NCBI GenBank assembly: GCA_031281765.1
Contig: JAITEX010000061.1
Location: 1-7,047 of the forward strand
From: Eubacteriales Family XIII. Incertae Sedis bacterium
GTDB taxonomy: Bacteria > Bacillota > Clostridia > Peptostreptococcales > Anaerovoracaceae
DNA length: 7,047 nt
Direction of reading: 5' to 3'
Part shown: positions 1 through 5,478 of the stretch, piece after piece
Position numbering within the stretch: position 1 is the first letter of the stretch
Layout of the letters: each line of letters opens with the position of its first letter
The notes under the pieces: generated by a model
What the model was told of the DNA's origin: nothing
What the model saw: only the letters and a program-made list of their open reading frames with translations
Databases searched by the model: none
Made by a program: the position numbers and the translations under genes

Positions 1-326
1 TTGTCGCTGAGATTTTCCTCGCTGTGTATCACGCCCGTTCCCGCGCTCATGTATTGCACATGACCGCGCTCCAGCGTACGCTTGTTGCCCATGCTGTCGC
101 CGTGGGTCAGTTCGCCCTCGACCACATAGGAGATGATTTCCATATCCCGGTGCGGGTGCGGGCCAAAGCCCGTGTTCGGCTTCACGAGGTCGTCGTTCAC
201 CACGCGGAGCGCTCCGAAATTGATATTATCCGGGTTGTAGTAATCGGCAAACGAGAAATGATGGCGCGTATCGAGCCACTCGTGAACCCCGCGCCCGTAC
301 TTTTCACTGTCCAAATATCGAATCAT
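1..326 (-). CDS. Pirin-family cupin protein (YhhW-like), 3' end beyond window
   Basis: Only the N-terminal 108 residues are in the window; the reading frame runs off the left edge. It is the N-terminal cupin domain of a pirin-family protein. The sequence shows GPHPHRDMEII at residues 55-65 and GVIHSE at 98-103, giving His57, His59, His101 and Glu103, the metal-binding set and spacing of E. coli YhhW and human pirin. The N-terminus (GVHEWLDTRHHFSFADYY) is also typical. Family knowledge: these are metal-binding bicupins, some with quercetin 2,3-dioxygenase activity in vitro; the physiological substrate is usually unknown. The ATG at 326 is chosen because AAGGAGG (334-340) lies 7 nt upstream. 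The gene is divergent from the plus-strand gene at 405. The family call is firm; the substrate is not known. Confidence 0.93.
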   Translation of the reverse strand, partial: MIRYLDSEKYGRGVHEWLDTRHHFSFADYYNPDNINFGALRVVNDDLVKPNTGFGPHPHRDMEIISYVVEGELTHGDSMGNKRTLERGHVQYMSAGTGVIHSEENLSD

Positions 327-376
327 TTTGCAACCTCCTTTGCATCTATCGGCCTGACCACCAATAACAGCCACGT

Positions 377-405
377 AGCCTATGGTTTATGGTATCATAT
401 TTCAA
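377..405 (-). promoter_or_regulatory. Possible promoter of the pirin-family gene
   Basis: On the minus strand TTGAAA (400-405) is followed, after a 17-nt spacer, by TAGGCT (377-382), a weak -10 matching TAnnnT. Transcription would start near 370, about 44 nt before the start codon. The -35 overlaps the start codon of the divergent gene at 405. The call rests on motif and spacing only. Confidence 0.35.
390..398 (+). promoter_or_regulatory. Possible extended -10 for the gene at 405 (leaderless)
   Basis: TGGTATCAT is an extended -10 (TGn followed by TATCAT at 393-398). No -35 is visible at the right distance. Transcription would begin about at the A of the ATG at 405, which fits the absence of any Shine-Dalgarno sequence before that ATG. 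Motif only, unconfirmed. Confidence 0.3.
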
Positions 406-953
406 TGGAAAACAATAGCGATAAGACCTGCATAATAACGGAGTGGAATGCGCTCGAAGGCGCAAAAGCGGGACTCGCCCGCGGCGACAAGCGCTTTATT
501 ATCGACCGGCGCAGCGAACACAACGAACGCGGCGGTGACGTCTCCTATAATGATAAGCTGACAGACCTGATGGCCCTGTCGTTCCTCGCGGACATGGAAA
601 CGGAGGCGCGCATCGAAAGCGACGCCGAGACCGTGTATATCGTCAGCGGCATCCGCAAGTCCTACTATGACTTTCTCATGGAGATAGACGGGCGAAAAGA
701 ACAAGGCCCCGAAGGTGACGCCGGCCGCCTTGCGCTCCCGTATGAGGAAGGCGCCCGTTTCTCCGTTCTCTCGTGGGAAGAGCGAAGCGAGGGCGTCAGC
801 GTTGCGGGGGCCGATCCCGAACTGACGGACGCCGTACTCACACACTCCTATCCCGTCCACACAGGATTCTCTTTTACGCCCGGCAAAGACGCCGTTATCG
901 CCGTCCGTCGCGGCCGGCTACTCGTCATTGTGGAGCGCAACTGTTGTAAATAG
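405..953 (+). CDS. Hypothetical protein, 182 aa, family not recognised
   Basis: This is the only convincing plus-strand gene. I do not recognise the family. The product is hydrophilic and mixed-charge, with no signal peptide or membrane segment. It has an N-terminal stretch with GDKRFIID (residues 28-35), a central KSYYDFLMEIDG, and a beta-rich C-terminus ending in a hydrophobic strand (RRGRLLVIVERNCCK). Codon positions behave like real coding sequence, with frequent C or G in third positions and a sensible residue mix. The opposite-strand frame over the same bases gives an implausible Ala/Val/Phe-rich protein. The frame stays open upstream over the pirin gene, but 405 is the first in-frame ATG outside it. 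There is no Shine-Dalgarno motif in front. The last 36 bases overlap the 3' end of the convergent sigma gene. Function unknown. Confidence 0.65.
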   Translation: MENNSDKTCIITEWNALEGAKAGLARGDKRFIIDRRSEHNERGGDVSYNDKLTDLMALSFLADMETEARIESDAETVYIVSGIRKSYYDFLMEIDGRKEQGPEGDAGRLALPYEEGARFSVLSWEERSEGVSVAGADPELTDAVLTHSYPVHTGFSFTPGKDAVIAVRRGRLLVIVERNCCK

Positions 954-1568
954 GCCCATCAGGCCAGCTCCCGCTACCGAGAACTGTGACCGTAGTTTCC
1001 GTTTCGCGCGTATCAGGTTTGTCGATACGGTCTTTACGCTCGTATTCGTCAGCAGGGCTATTTCCCCGTATTTCATGTCTCTGAGATAATACATGATAAA
1101 CGTTTCTCGGCACTTCTCGGGCAGCCTCGCTATGGCCTCATACAATTCATATCTCAGCTCGTCATCCTCCGCACGCTTTTCAGGCAGGAAATCAACGTTC
1201 TCGTCAGCCACAATATCCGCCACATCATCATCCGTCATCACCGTTATCACCTGGCGATTCCGCCTGCGCAGTATATCGGCGCACCGCTGATGCAGTATCT
1301 TATAGAGCCACGAGTTTAACGCGCGGGGATGTTTGAGCTTGCCTATGTGCTGAAACGCGCATATAAGCGTATCCTGCGCCGCGTCCTCGGCATCCTCGGG
1401 TGAACCTAACCGCTTCAAGGCCGCTCGATAGAGCTCCCATCTTTTCAGTTCATATATCTCCGCGTAGGCTTCTTTGCTCCCGCTTACGGCCTCCTCGGTT
1501 ATACGTTCCAAATCCTCCGCGTTTAAATTCTCGCATAACCGAATCCCCCGCTTTTTTGCAGTATGCAT
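918..1568 (-). CDS. ECF-type RNA polymerase sigma factor, 216 aa
   Basis: This is a sigma-70 family factor of the two-domain extracytoplasmic-function type, which directs RNA polymerase to a small alternative regulon. Sigma region 2 lies at about residues 35-105 (GSPEDAEDAAQDTLICAF, then LNSWLYKILHQRCADILRRR). An acidic linker follows (about 110-140). Region 4 lies at about 142-195 (LPEKCRETFIMYYLRDMKYGEIA, then a helix-turn-helix ending in IRAKRKLR). The last 20 residues are odd, with a short hydrophobic run (GAGLMGLFTTVAL). No anti-sigma gene follows: the next gene is convergent and overlaps this 3' end by 36 bp. The start is uncertain. The first ATG in frame is 1568, but AAGGAGG (1585-1591) sits 16 nt away and fits better an out-of-frame ATG at 1575. 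An in-frame stop just upstream of 1568 rules out a longer N-terminus in this frame. Confidence 0.88.
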   Translation of the reverse strand: MHTAKKRGIRLCENLNAEDLERITEEAVSGSKEAYAEIYELKRWELYRAALKRLGSPEDAEDAAQDTLICAFQHIGKLKHPRALNSWLYKILHQRCADILRRRNRQVITVMTDDDVADIVADENVDFLPEKRAEDDELRYELYEAIARLPEKCRETFIMYYLRDMKYGEIALLTNTSVKTVSTNLIRAKRKLRSQFSVAGAGLMGLFTTVALHNDE

Positions 1569-1584
1569 ACTTCATACTCTTTCC

Positions 1585-1591
1585 CCTCCTT
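1585..1591 (-). promoter_or_regulatory. Shine-Dalgarno site with mismatched start spacing (sigma gene)
   Basis: AAGGAGG on the minus strand is 9 nt from the ATG at 1575, which opens an out-of-frame reading frame of about 42 codons. It is 16 nt from the ATG at 1568 that opens the sigma frame. The site therefore does not simply decide the start, and may reflect translational control or a small indel. Confidence 0.55.
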
Positions 1592-1631
1592 CCCCTATGA
1601 TGTACCTACCTTCGTTAGTGCTTCGGTGATT

Positions 1632-1647
1632 GGTAGAGTAGACTACC
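1632..1647 (-). promoter_or_regulatory. Inverted repeat in the sigma-gene leader
   Basis: GGTAG (1632-1636) and CTACC (1643-1647) form a perfect 5-bp inverted repeat around a 6-nt loop. It lies 15-30 nt downstream of the predicted transcription start. It could be an operator or an RNA hairpin. It is short enough to be chance. Confidence 0.25.
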
Positions 1648-1666
1648 GGAGCGCTATCGTGCATTC

Positions 1667-1696
1667 ATTATATATGCTTTCTGATCCATATTTCAA
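1667..1696 (-). promoter_or_regulatory. Sigma-70 type promoter of the ECF sigma gene
   Basis: TTGAAA (1691-1696), an 18-nt spacer and a perfect TATAAT (1667-1672) on the minus strand predict a start near 1660 and a leader of about 90 nt. The promoter lies just after the rplL terminator, so the sigma gene is an independent transcription unit. A housekeeping-type promoter means its expression need not be autoregulated. Confidence 0.7.
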
Positions 1697-1756
1697 CAAA
1701 ACGAGCCTGTCCTAATTGAGAACGCGCAACCTTGAAAAAACCTGCCTGCATCGCAC

Positions 1757-1785
1757 AAAAAAACCGCCCAACCGAAGTTGAGCGG
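1757..1785 (-). terminator. Intrinsic terminator after rplL
   Basis: On the minus strand CCGCTCAAC (1777-1785) pairs with GTTGGGCGG (1764-1772), a 9-bp stem with one U-G pair. The loop is a UUCG tetraloop (1773-1776), followed by seven U (1757-1763). This is a textbook rho-independent terminator and closes the ribosomal protein operon. Confidence 0.95.
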
Positions 1786-1814
1786 CCTCATTCTATTCAG
1801 GGAAAGCCGGGCGC

Positions 1815-2180
1815 TTATTTCAGCGTGACTTTGCCTCCTACTTCTTCGATGGACTTGGCGATGGCTTCGCCCTCGGCCTTCTCGACGCCTTCCTTTACGA
1901 TTGAAGGAGCGCTGTCTACGAGTTCCTTGGCTTCTTTCAGCCCGAGACCCGTCAGTTCGCGGACGACCTTGATAACCTTGATCTTTTCCGCGCCGACTTC
2001 CGTCAGCTCCACGTTGAATTCCGTCTGCTCCTCGGCAGCGGCCGCTCCGGCGGCGGGGCCCGCAACAGCAACGGCGGCAGCCGCGGAAACACCGAATTCT
2101 TCTTCACAAGCCTTGACCAGCTCGTTGAGCTCAAGGACTGTCATGCCTTTTATGGCATCAATGATTTCTTGATTAGTCAT
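1815..2180 (-). CDS. rplL: 50S ribosomal protein L7/L12
   Basis: The 121-residue product has the usual length and layout of L7/L12. The N-terminal dimerisation and L10-binding helices are at 1-32 (NQEIIDAIKGMTVLELNELV). A flexible Ala/Gly hinge follows at about 33-50. The globular C-terminal domain (about 53-121) carries EKIKVIKVVRELTGLGLKEAKELV, the surface that recruits translation GTPases such as EF-G and EF-Tu. Several copies bind the L10 tail to form the ribosomal stalk. The start at 2180 is preceded by AAAGGAAAG (2185-2193), a moderate ribosome binding site. The gene is 21 nt behind rplJ and shares its leader-controlled transcript. It is directly followed by a terminator and not by rpoB. 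Confidence 0.98.
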   Translation of the reverse strand: MTNQEIIDAIKGMTVLELNELVKACEEEFGVSAAAAVAVAGPAAGAAAAEEQTEFNVELTEVGAEKIKVIKVVRELTGLGLKEAKELVDSAPSIVKEGVEKAEGEAIAKSIEEVGGKVTLK

Positions 2181-2201
2181 GATTCTTTCCTTTCTTATGT
2201 T

Positions 2202-2909
2202 CTATGCTTCCGTCGGCGTTTCTTCAGCCGGCGCTTGTTCTACGGGTTCTTCCTCAGCCGGGGCTTCGGGGGCCGCTTCTTCCGCGGGCGCTTCCGCTGC
2301 GGTTTCTTCGGCAGGAGCCTCAGGCGCAGCTTCTTCCGCCGGAGCTTCCGCTACGGCTGCCTCGGCGGGCGCTTCCGGCGCGGCTTCTTCCGCGGCGTCC
2401 TCAGCAGGCGCAGCCGCGTCCGTTCCCTTTTCCGCGATGGCGGCGAGGGTGCGTACGAAGGCTCCGAGCGGGCTCTGGATGCTTCCGAGGAATTTCGCGA
2501 TAAGATCGTCTCTTGACGGGATGTCCGCGATTTCCTTGATGCGGTCCGCATCGTAGTAGGTTCCATCCACATAGCCGGCCTTGAAGGACATCTTCTTGTA
2601 TTCCTTCATTACGCCGTTCAGGATGCGGGCGGGCGCTGTCGCGTCGTCGTAGCTGACCGCAAGCGCGCTCGGTCCCGAAAGGACCTCCGCGAACTGTGAA
2701 TAGTCGCTTCCGTCGATTGCGCGCCCGATAAGCGTGTTCTTATAGATCTTGTAATCTATGTCCGCCTCGCGCAACTTCTTTCTCATCGCGTCAGCTTCCG
2801 CAACCGTGATGCCGATGTAATCGATGATGACAGCGGACTCGGCTTTGTCAAGCTTTGCCCGTATTTCATCAATTACGCCTTGTTTTTGTTTCAAGCTTTC
2901 TACTGACAT
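2202..2909 (-). CDS. rplJ: 50S ribosomal protein L10 with long Ala/Glu/Pro tail
   Basis: Residues 1-163 are a normal L10. The N-terminal domain binds 23S rRNA at the GTPase centre (KLREADIDYKIYKNTLIGRA at 45-64; VLSGPSALAVSYDDA at 76-90). The helical segment around 132-160 (PSRDDLIAKFLGSIQSPLGA, then FVRTLAAIAEK) is where L7/L12 dimers dock. Ordinary L10 is about 165-175 residues and would end here. This one continues for about 72 residues made almost only of Ala, Glu and Pro, with repeated blocks such as EEAAPEAPAE, encoded at 2205-2420. The tail is strongly acidic and probably disordered. The start at 2909 has AAGGAG (2915-2920) just upstream. In the known L10 control loop, L10 (with L7/L12) binds its own leader RNA to repress synthesis; that leader is present here. 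Confidence 0.97.
   Translation of the reverse strand: MSVESLKQKQGVIDEIRAKLDKAESAVIIDYIGITVAEADAMRKKLREADIDYKIYKNTLIGRAIDGSDYSQFAEVLSGPSALAVSYDDATAPARILNGVMKEYKKMSFKAGYVDGTYYDADRIKEIADIPSRDDLIAKFLGSIQSPLGAFVRTLAAIAEKGTDAAAPAEDAAEEAAPEAPAEAAVAEAPAEEAAPEAPAEETAAEAPAEEAAPEAPAEEEPVEQAPAEETPTEA
2205..2420 (-). repeat. Degenerate repeats coding the RplJ Ala/Glu/Pro tail
   Basis: This in-frame, GC-rich stretch encodes residues 164-235 of RplJ as imperfect repeats around PAEEAAPEAPAE. The units differ in third positions (for example several Ala and Glu codons), so this is not a recent exact duplication. Slippage or unequal recombination could change its length between strains. Confidence 0.8.
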
Positions 2910-2944
2910 TCTCTCTCCTTTCCGGCCATATATTTACCGGTTTA

Positions 2945-3092
2945 CCGAAAATAAAATGACCTGTTTTTGTCCGTACACAAACAGGTCATGGATATTGCTA
3001 TCGTTCCTGCCTCGGCGGGATGCGCTTTCGCGCGTTTGAGCTGTCGCTCCCGCTGTCTACGGTAAGTATCGCTATCTTGCCTACCTGAGCAC
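2945..3092 (-). ncRNA. Ribosomal protein L10 leader (cis-regulatory RNA)
   Basis: The region just before rplJ carries the hallmarks of the Gram-positive L10 leader. Reading the minus strand, ACCGTAGACAGCGGGA is followed by a hairpin GCGC-GAAA-GCGC and then ATCCCGCCGAGGC. GCGGGA and TCCCGC close a stem around the inner hairpin. The sequence then reaches the terminator at 2948-2989. Family knowledge: the L10-(L7/L12) complex binds this leader and lowers expression of rplJ-rplL, in some Bacillota by favouring the terminator. Boundaries are approximate. I see no clear promoter directly upstream, so transcription probably enters from rplA. Confidence 0.88.
2948..2989 (-). terminator. Leader terminator/attenuator before rplJ
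   Basis: On the minus strand ATGACCTGTTT (2979-2989) pairs perfectly over 11 bp with AAACAGGTCAT (2956-2966). A U-rich run (UUUAUUUU, 2948-2955) follows. It lies at the end of the L10 leader and about 40 nt before rplJ, so it must be read through for rplJ-rplL expression and is most likely the regulated switch. Confidence 0.9.
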
Positions 3093-3116
3093 ATCAATGA
3101 AATGCGCAGGATTTTT

Positions 3117-3219
3117 TTCGCAATGCGAGGCGTGCGAGCTATTAGCAGCGGAGCGTACTTGAACGTACGTGAGCAGCTAAATAGCGAGCAACAACGACGC
3201 AGTGCGGAAGCAGACAAGC
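3117..3219. repeat. Large imperfect palindrome between rplA and the L10 leader
   Basis: About 100 bp fold back on themselves. The centre is CGTAC-TTGAAC-GTACG (3154-3169). Further out, GCTATTAGCAGC on the left pairs imperfectly with GAGCAGCTAAATAGC on the right. The outer ends CGCAATGCG (3119-3127) and CGCAGTGCG (3198-3206) pair with one mismatch. It has no U-run on the minus-strand exit side, so it does not look like a simple terminator. It resembles REP, BOX or MITE-type intergenic repeats. No second copy is in this window. Confidence 0.6.
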
Positions 3220-3224
3220 ATAGA

Positions 3225-3929
3225 CTAATTTGATGTGCCGACACGCATCGGATTGATCTTGATTCCCGGTCCCATCGTTGACGCGACGGTAACGCTTTTC
3301 AGATACTGCCCCTTTGCGGCCGACGGTTTCGCCTTGATAATAGCGTCAATCAACGCGTTGAAATTATCGGCGAGCTTTTCGGTCCCGAATGACGCCTTGC
3401 CGATGGGCGTGTGTATAATATTCGTCTTATCGAGACGATATTCCACCTTACCGGCCTTGATGTCCTCGAGCGCTTTTGCGACATCCATTGTTACGGTACC
3501 GGACTTCGGGTTTGGCATCAGCCCCTTCGGGCCGAGCAGCTTACCGAGCCGTCCTACGACGCCCATCATATCGGGCGTAGCCACAACCGCGTCAAATTCA
3601 AACCAATTCTCTTTTTGTATCTTTTCCGCAAGTTCCTCGGCTCCGACATAGTCGGCTCCGGCTTCCTTCGCTTCGGCTTCCTTCGGCCCTTTCGCGAACA
3701 CGAGTACCCTGACGGATTTACCCGTACCGTGCGGCAGGACGATGGCGCCTCTGACCTGCTGGTCAGCGTGACGGCCGTCAACCCCGAGCCTGACGTGGAC
3801 CTCGACGGTCTCGTCAAACTTGGCTCTCGCCGTCTTTTGGACCAACTCGATAGCTTCCGTCGCTTCGTAGAGATTTTGCTTCTCTACGAGGGCGGCTGCT
3901 TCCCTGTAGCCCTTTCCTTTTTTCGGCAT
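3225..3929 (-). CDS. rplA: 50S ribosomal protein L1
   Basis: The 234-residue product has the normal L1 length. The L1 signature region is clear at about 120-145 (DMMGVVGRLGKLLGPKGLMP, then NPKSGTV). The first domain carries KFDETVEVHVRLGVD (38-51), and the C-terminus ends in TMGPGIKINP. L1 binds 23S rRNA to form the mobile L1 stalk that handles E-site tRNA. In many bacteria it also represses its own operon. The start at 3929 is fixed by AAGGAGG (3936-3942) 6 nt upstream. It follows rplK by 56 nt with no promoter or terminator I can see between them. No recognisable L1 mRNA-binding mimic was identified here. Confidence 0.98.
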   Translation of the reverse strand: MPKKGKGYREAAALVEKQNLYEATEAIELVQKTARAKFDETVEVHVRLGVDGRHADQQVRGAIVLPHGTGKSVRVLVFAKGPKEAEAKEAGADYVGAEELAEKIQKENWFEFDAVVATPDMMGVVGRLGKLLGPKGLMPNPKSGTVTMDVAKALEDIKAGKVEYRLDKTNIIHTPIGKASFGTEKLADNFNALIDAIIKAKPSAAKGQYLKSVTVASTMGPGIKINPMRVGTSN

Positions 3930-3985
3930 TACGTACCTCCTTGTGGTTCAGTCGGCTTTGCTCATTATGCAAAGACCTCCCACGA

Positions 3986-4411
3986 TCAATCTTCTACTAC
4001 GATCCCCATGCTTTTCGCGGTGCCTTTGACCATCTCGGTCGCAGCCTCGAGGCTTGCGGCGTTGAGATCGACCATCTTTGTCCGGGCGATTTCCTGAGCC
4101 TGGGCCGTTGTGATTTTCGCAACCTTATTCCGGTTCGGCTCGCCGGACGCTTTTTGGAGATTGGCGGCTTTCTTCAGCAGAACTGCCGCCGGCGGTGTCT
4201 TGGTAATAAAGCTGAACGACTTGTCCGCATATACGGTGATTACCACCGGAATAATCATACCGGCCTGATCCTGCGTCTTTGCGTTGAACTGCTTACAGAA
4301 GTCCATGATGTTGACGCTTTTCTGGCCGAGCGCGGGCCCTACCGGCGGCGCAGGCGTCGCCCCGCCCGCAGGTATCTGCAGCTTGATGTAGCCATCTATT
4401 TTCTTTGCCAT
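3986..4411 (-). CDS. rplK: 50S ribosomal protein L11
   Basis: At 141 residues it has the exact usual length of L11. The N-terminal domain carries the proline/glycine-rich PAGGATPAPPVGPALGQ (14-30), which faces the GTPase-associated centre and, in other species, the thiostrepton site. The C-terminal domain (about 75-141) binds 23S rRNA and ends with KSMGIVVED. L11 is needed for factor-dependent GTP hydrolysis and for the RelA stringent response in organisms that have it. The start at 4411 has AAGGAGG (4419-4425) 7 nt upstream. A 50-nt gap separates it from nusG and holds only a weak hairpin, so rplK-rplA probably share the rpmG promoter's transcript. Confidence 0.98.
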   Translation of the reverse strand: MAKKIDGYIKLQIPAGGATPAPPVGPALGQKSVNIMDFCKQFNAKTQDQAGMIIPVVITVYADKSFSFITKTPPAAVLLKKAANLQKASGEPNRNKVAKITTAQAQEIARTKMVDLNAASLEAATEMVKGTAKSMGIVVED

Positions 4412-4431
4412 CGTTTCCCCTCCTTTCTTTC

Positions 4432-4451
4432 AAAATTACGGGATTTCCCGT
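4432..4451 (-). terminator. Weak hairpin between nusG and rplK
   Basis: ACGGG (4447-4451 on the minus strand) pairs with CCCGT (4438-4442) around an AAAT loop, then AAUUUU follows. The stem is only 5 bp and the U-run is short, so this is at most a leaky attenuator that trims expression into rplK. Confidence 0.35.
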
Positions 4452-4461
4452 TATGAGGAAA

Positions 4462-5163
4462 CTACCGATACAGCTTGTCTACCTGATCGTAGACGAGCTC
4501 AACGGGAGTGTCTCTGCCAAACATTGAAATACGCGCGCGCAACGTTTCCTTTTCGGGATATACTTCCTCGACCACGCCCGTGAAGCTCTCAAACGGCCCG
4601 TTGATGACCTTGATGCTGTCTCCGACGCTGATGTCGAGCTCAATATATACCTTTTCGATGCCCATGCGGCGTACTTCTTCTTTTGTAAGCGGCACCGGCC
4701 TGTTGCGCTGCTGCTTTGAGTCGTAACCGACAAAACCCGTCACACCTTGCGTATTGCGCACAAGATACCAGGACTTATTCGTTACCACCATCTTCACGAG
4801 CACGTAGCCCGGAAACATCTTGCGGCTCTTTATCTTGCTCTGGCCGTCTTTCTGGACCATCACATCATGAACGGGAACCGTGATTTTCTGAATCAGCTCG
4901 CTCATGGATTTGCCCGTACCGTCTACATTATCGTCCTTATAGCCCTCGACGAGTTTCTCAATGCTCGACTTCACCTTGACTTCGTGGCCCGAATAGGTGT
5001 GAATCACATACCAACGCGCCGCCGTTTCGTCACTGTCATCGTAAACATCGTCAAACTCGGGCTTTTTCGCTTCGGCCGTTTCGGCGGGCCGGTCCGCGAA
5101 ATCTTCCGCGTCCTCCGTGTCCTCTGTTATATCATCTCTTTCGTTTGTGTAGTCGTCACTCAT
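4462..5163 (-). CDS. nusG: Transcription antitermination factor NusG with acidic N-terminal extension
   Basis: NusG binds RNA polymerase through its NGN domain and couples it to ribosomes or Rho, or modulates pausing, through its KOW domain. The NGN domain starts at about residue 50 (ARWYVIHTYSGHEVKVKSSI) and includes KSRKMFPGYVLVKM (112-125) and NTQGVTGFVG (137-146). The KOW domain is at about 178-232 (VGDSIKVINGPFESFTGVVE). Total length is 233, against about 175-185 for most NusG proteins. The difference is a strongly acidic, probably disordered N-terminal stretch (residues 1-48, rich in Asp and Glu). There is also a small insert around 76-90. Only one base separates the secE stop from this ATG, and no clear ribosome binding site is present, so translation is probably coupled to secE. 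Confidence 0.97.
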   Translation of the reverse strand: MSDDYTNERDDITEDTEDAEDFADRPAETAEAKKPEFDDVYDDSDETAARWYVIHTYSGHEVKVKSSIEKLVEGYKDDNVDGTGKSMSELIQKITVPVHDVMVQKDGQSKIKSRKMFPGYVLVKMVVTNKSWYLVRNTQGVTGFVGYDSKQQRNRPVPLTKEEVRRMGIEKVYIELDISVGDSIKVINGPFESFTGVVEEVYPEKETLRARISMFGRDTPVELVYDQVDKLYR

Positions 5164-5164
5164 G

Positions 5165-5461
5165 TTATGAACCGATTTCTATACCGACGAGCTTTGACAG
5201 GCCTGCGAGGAATGCCGAGTCAACGCCCCAAATAAGCAGCCCGAAGAATACGCAGGCTATAAGCACGACTATCGTGTAGGATATAAGCTCGCGCCGGGTC
5301 GGCCAGACGACCTTTTTCGTCTCCACCTTGACGCCCTTAAAATATTCTTTCATGCGCCCCTTTTGACGCGGCTGGGCTACGCGCTTCTTTTTCTTCTTGT
5401 CCTTATCCTTATCCACAGAAGAAACCGCAACGGCCGGCTTGTCTTTCTTATCTTTCGGCAT
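5165..5461 (-). CDS. secE: Preprotein translocase subunit SecE
   Basis: SecE is the small essential subunit that clamps SecY in the SecYEG protein-export channel. The 98-residue product has a very lysine-rich cytoplasmic N-terminus (1-35). The conserved amphipathic helix follows (KEYFKGVKVETKKVVWPTRRELI, split here as KEYFKGVKVETKK at 38-50 and VVWPTRRELI at 51-60). A single membrane span lies at about 61-82 (SYTIVVLIACVFFGLLIWGV). This is the one-span form usual in Gram-positives. It starts 17 nt after rpmG, with AAAGGAAAG (5466-5474) as a moderate ribosome binding site. It is followed after one base by nusG, the near-universal secE-nusG pairing. Confidence 0.97.
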   Translation of the reverse strand: MPKDKKDKPAVAVSSVDKDKDKKKKKRVAQPRQKGRMKEYFKGVKVETKKVVWPTRRELISYTIVVLIACVFFGLLIWGVDSAFLAGLSKLVGIEIGS

Positions 5462-5478
5462 GGCTCTTTCCTTTCCCG

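Noticed and set aside
24..404. Plus-strand open frame running ahead of the gene at 405
   Set aside because: It is antisense to the pirin-family gene, whose metal ligands and ribosome site are unmistakable. The extension is only the shadow of that gene.
402..860. Minus-strand open frame of 152 codons
   Set aside because: It lies opposite the plus-strand gene at 405-953. Its residue mix is Ala/Val/Phe-heavy and unlike a real protein, and it has no convincing ribosome site.
948..962. GGCC-CATCA-GGCC as a terminator for the convergent genes
   Set aside because: The stem is 4 bp and no U-run follows on either strand.
2205..2420. Possible CRISPR-like or minisatellite array
   Set aside because: The units are degenerate, contiguous and in frame with RplJ, with no spacers.
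2179..2556. Plus-strand Ala/Ser/Gly-rich and Arg/Phe-rich open frames
   Set aside because: They are mirror images of the repetitive RplJ tail; low-complexity GC-rich coding opens all frames.
2942..3244. Minus-strand open frame of 100 codons between rplA and rplJ
   Set aside because: It covers the palindrome, the L10 leader and part of the terminator, and has no ribosome site. The region is explained by structured RNA.
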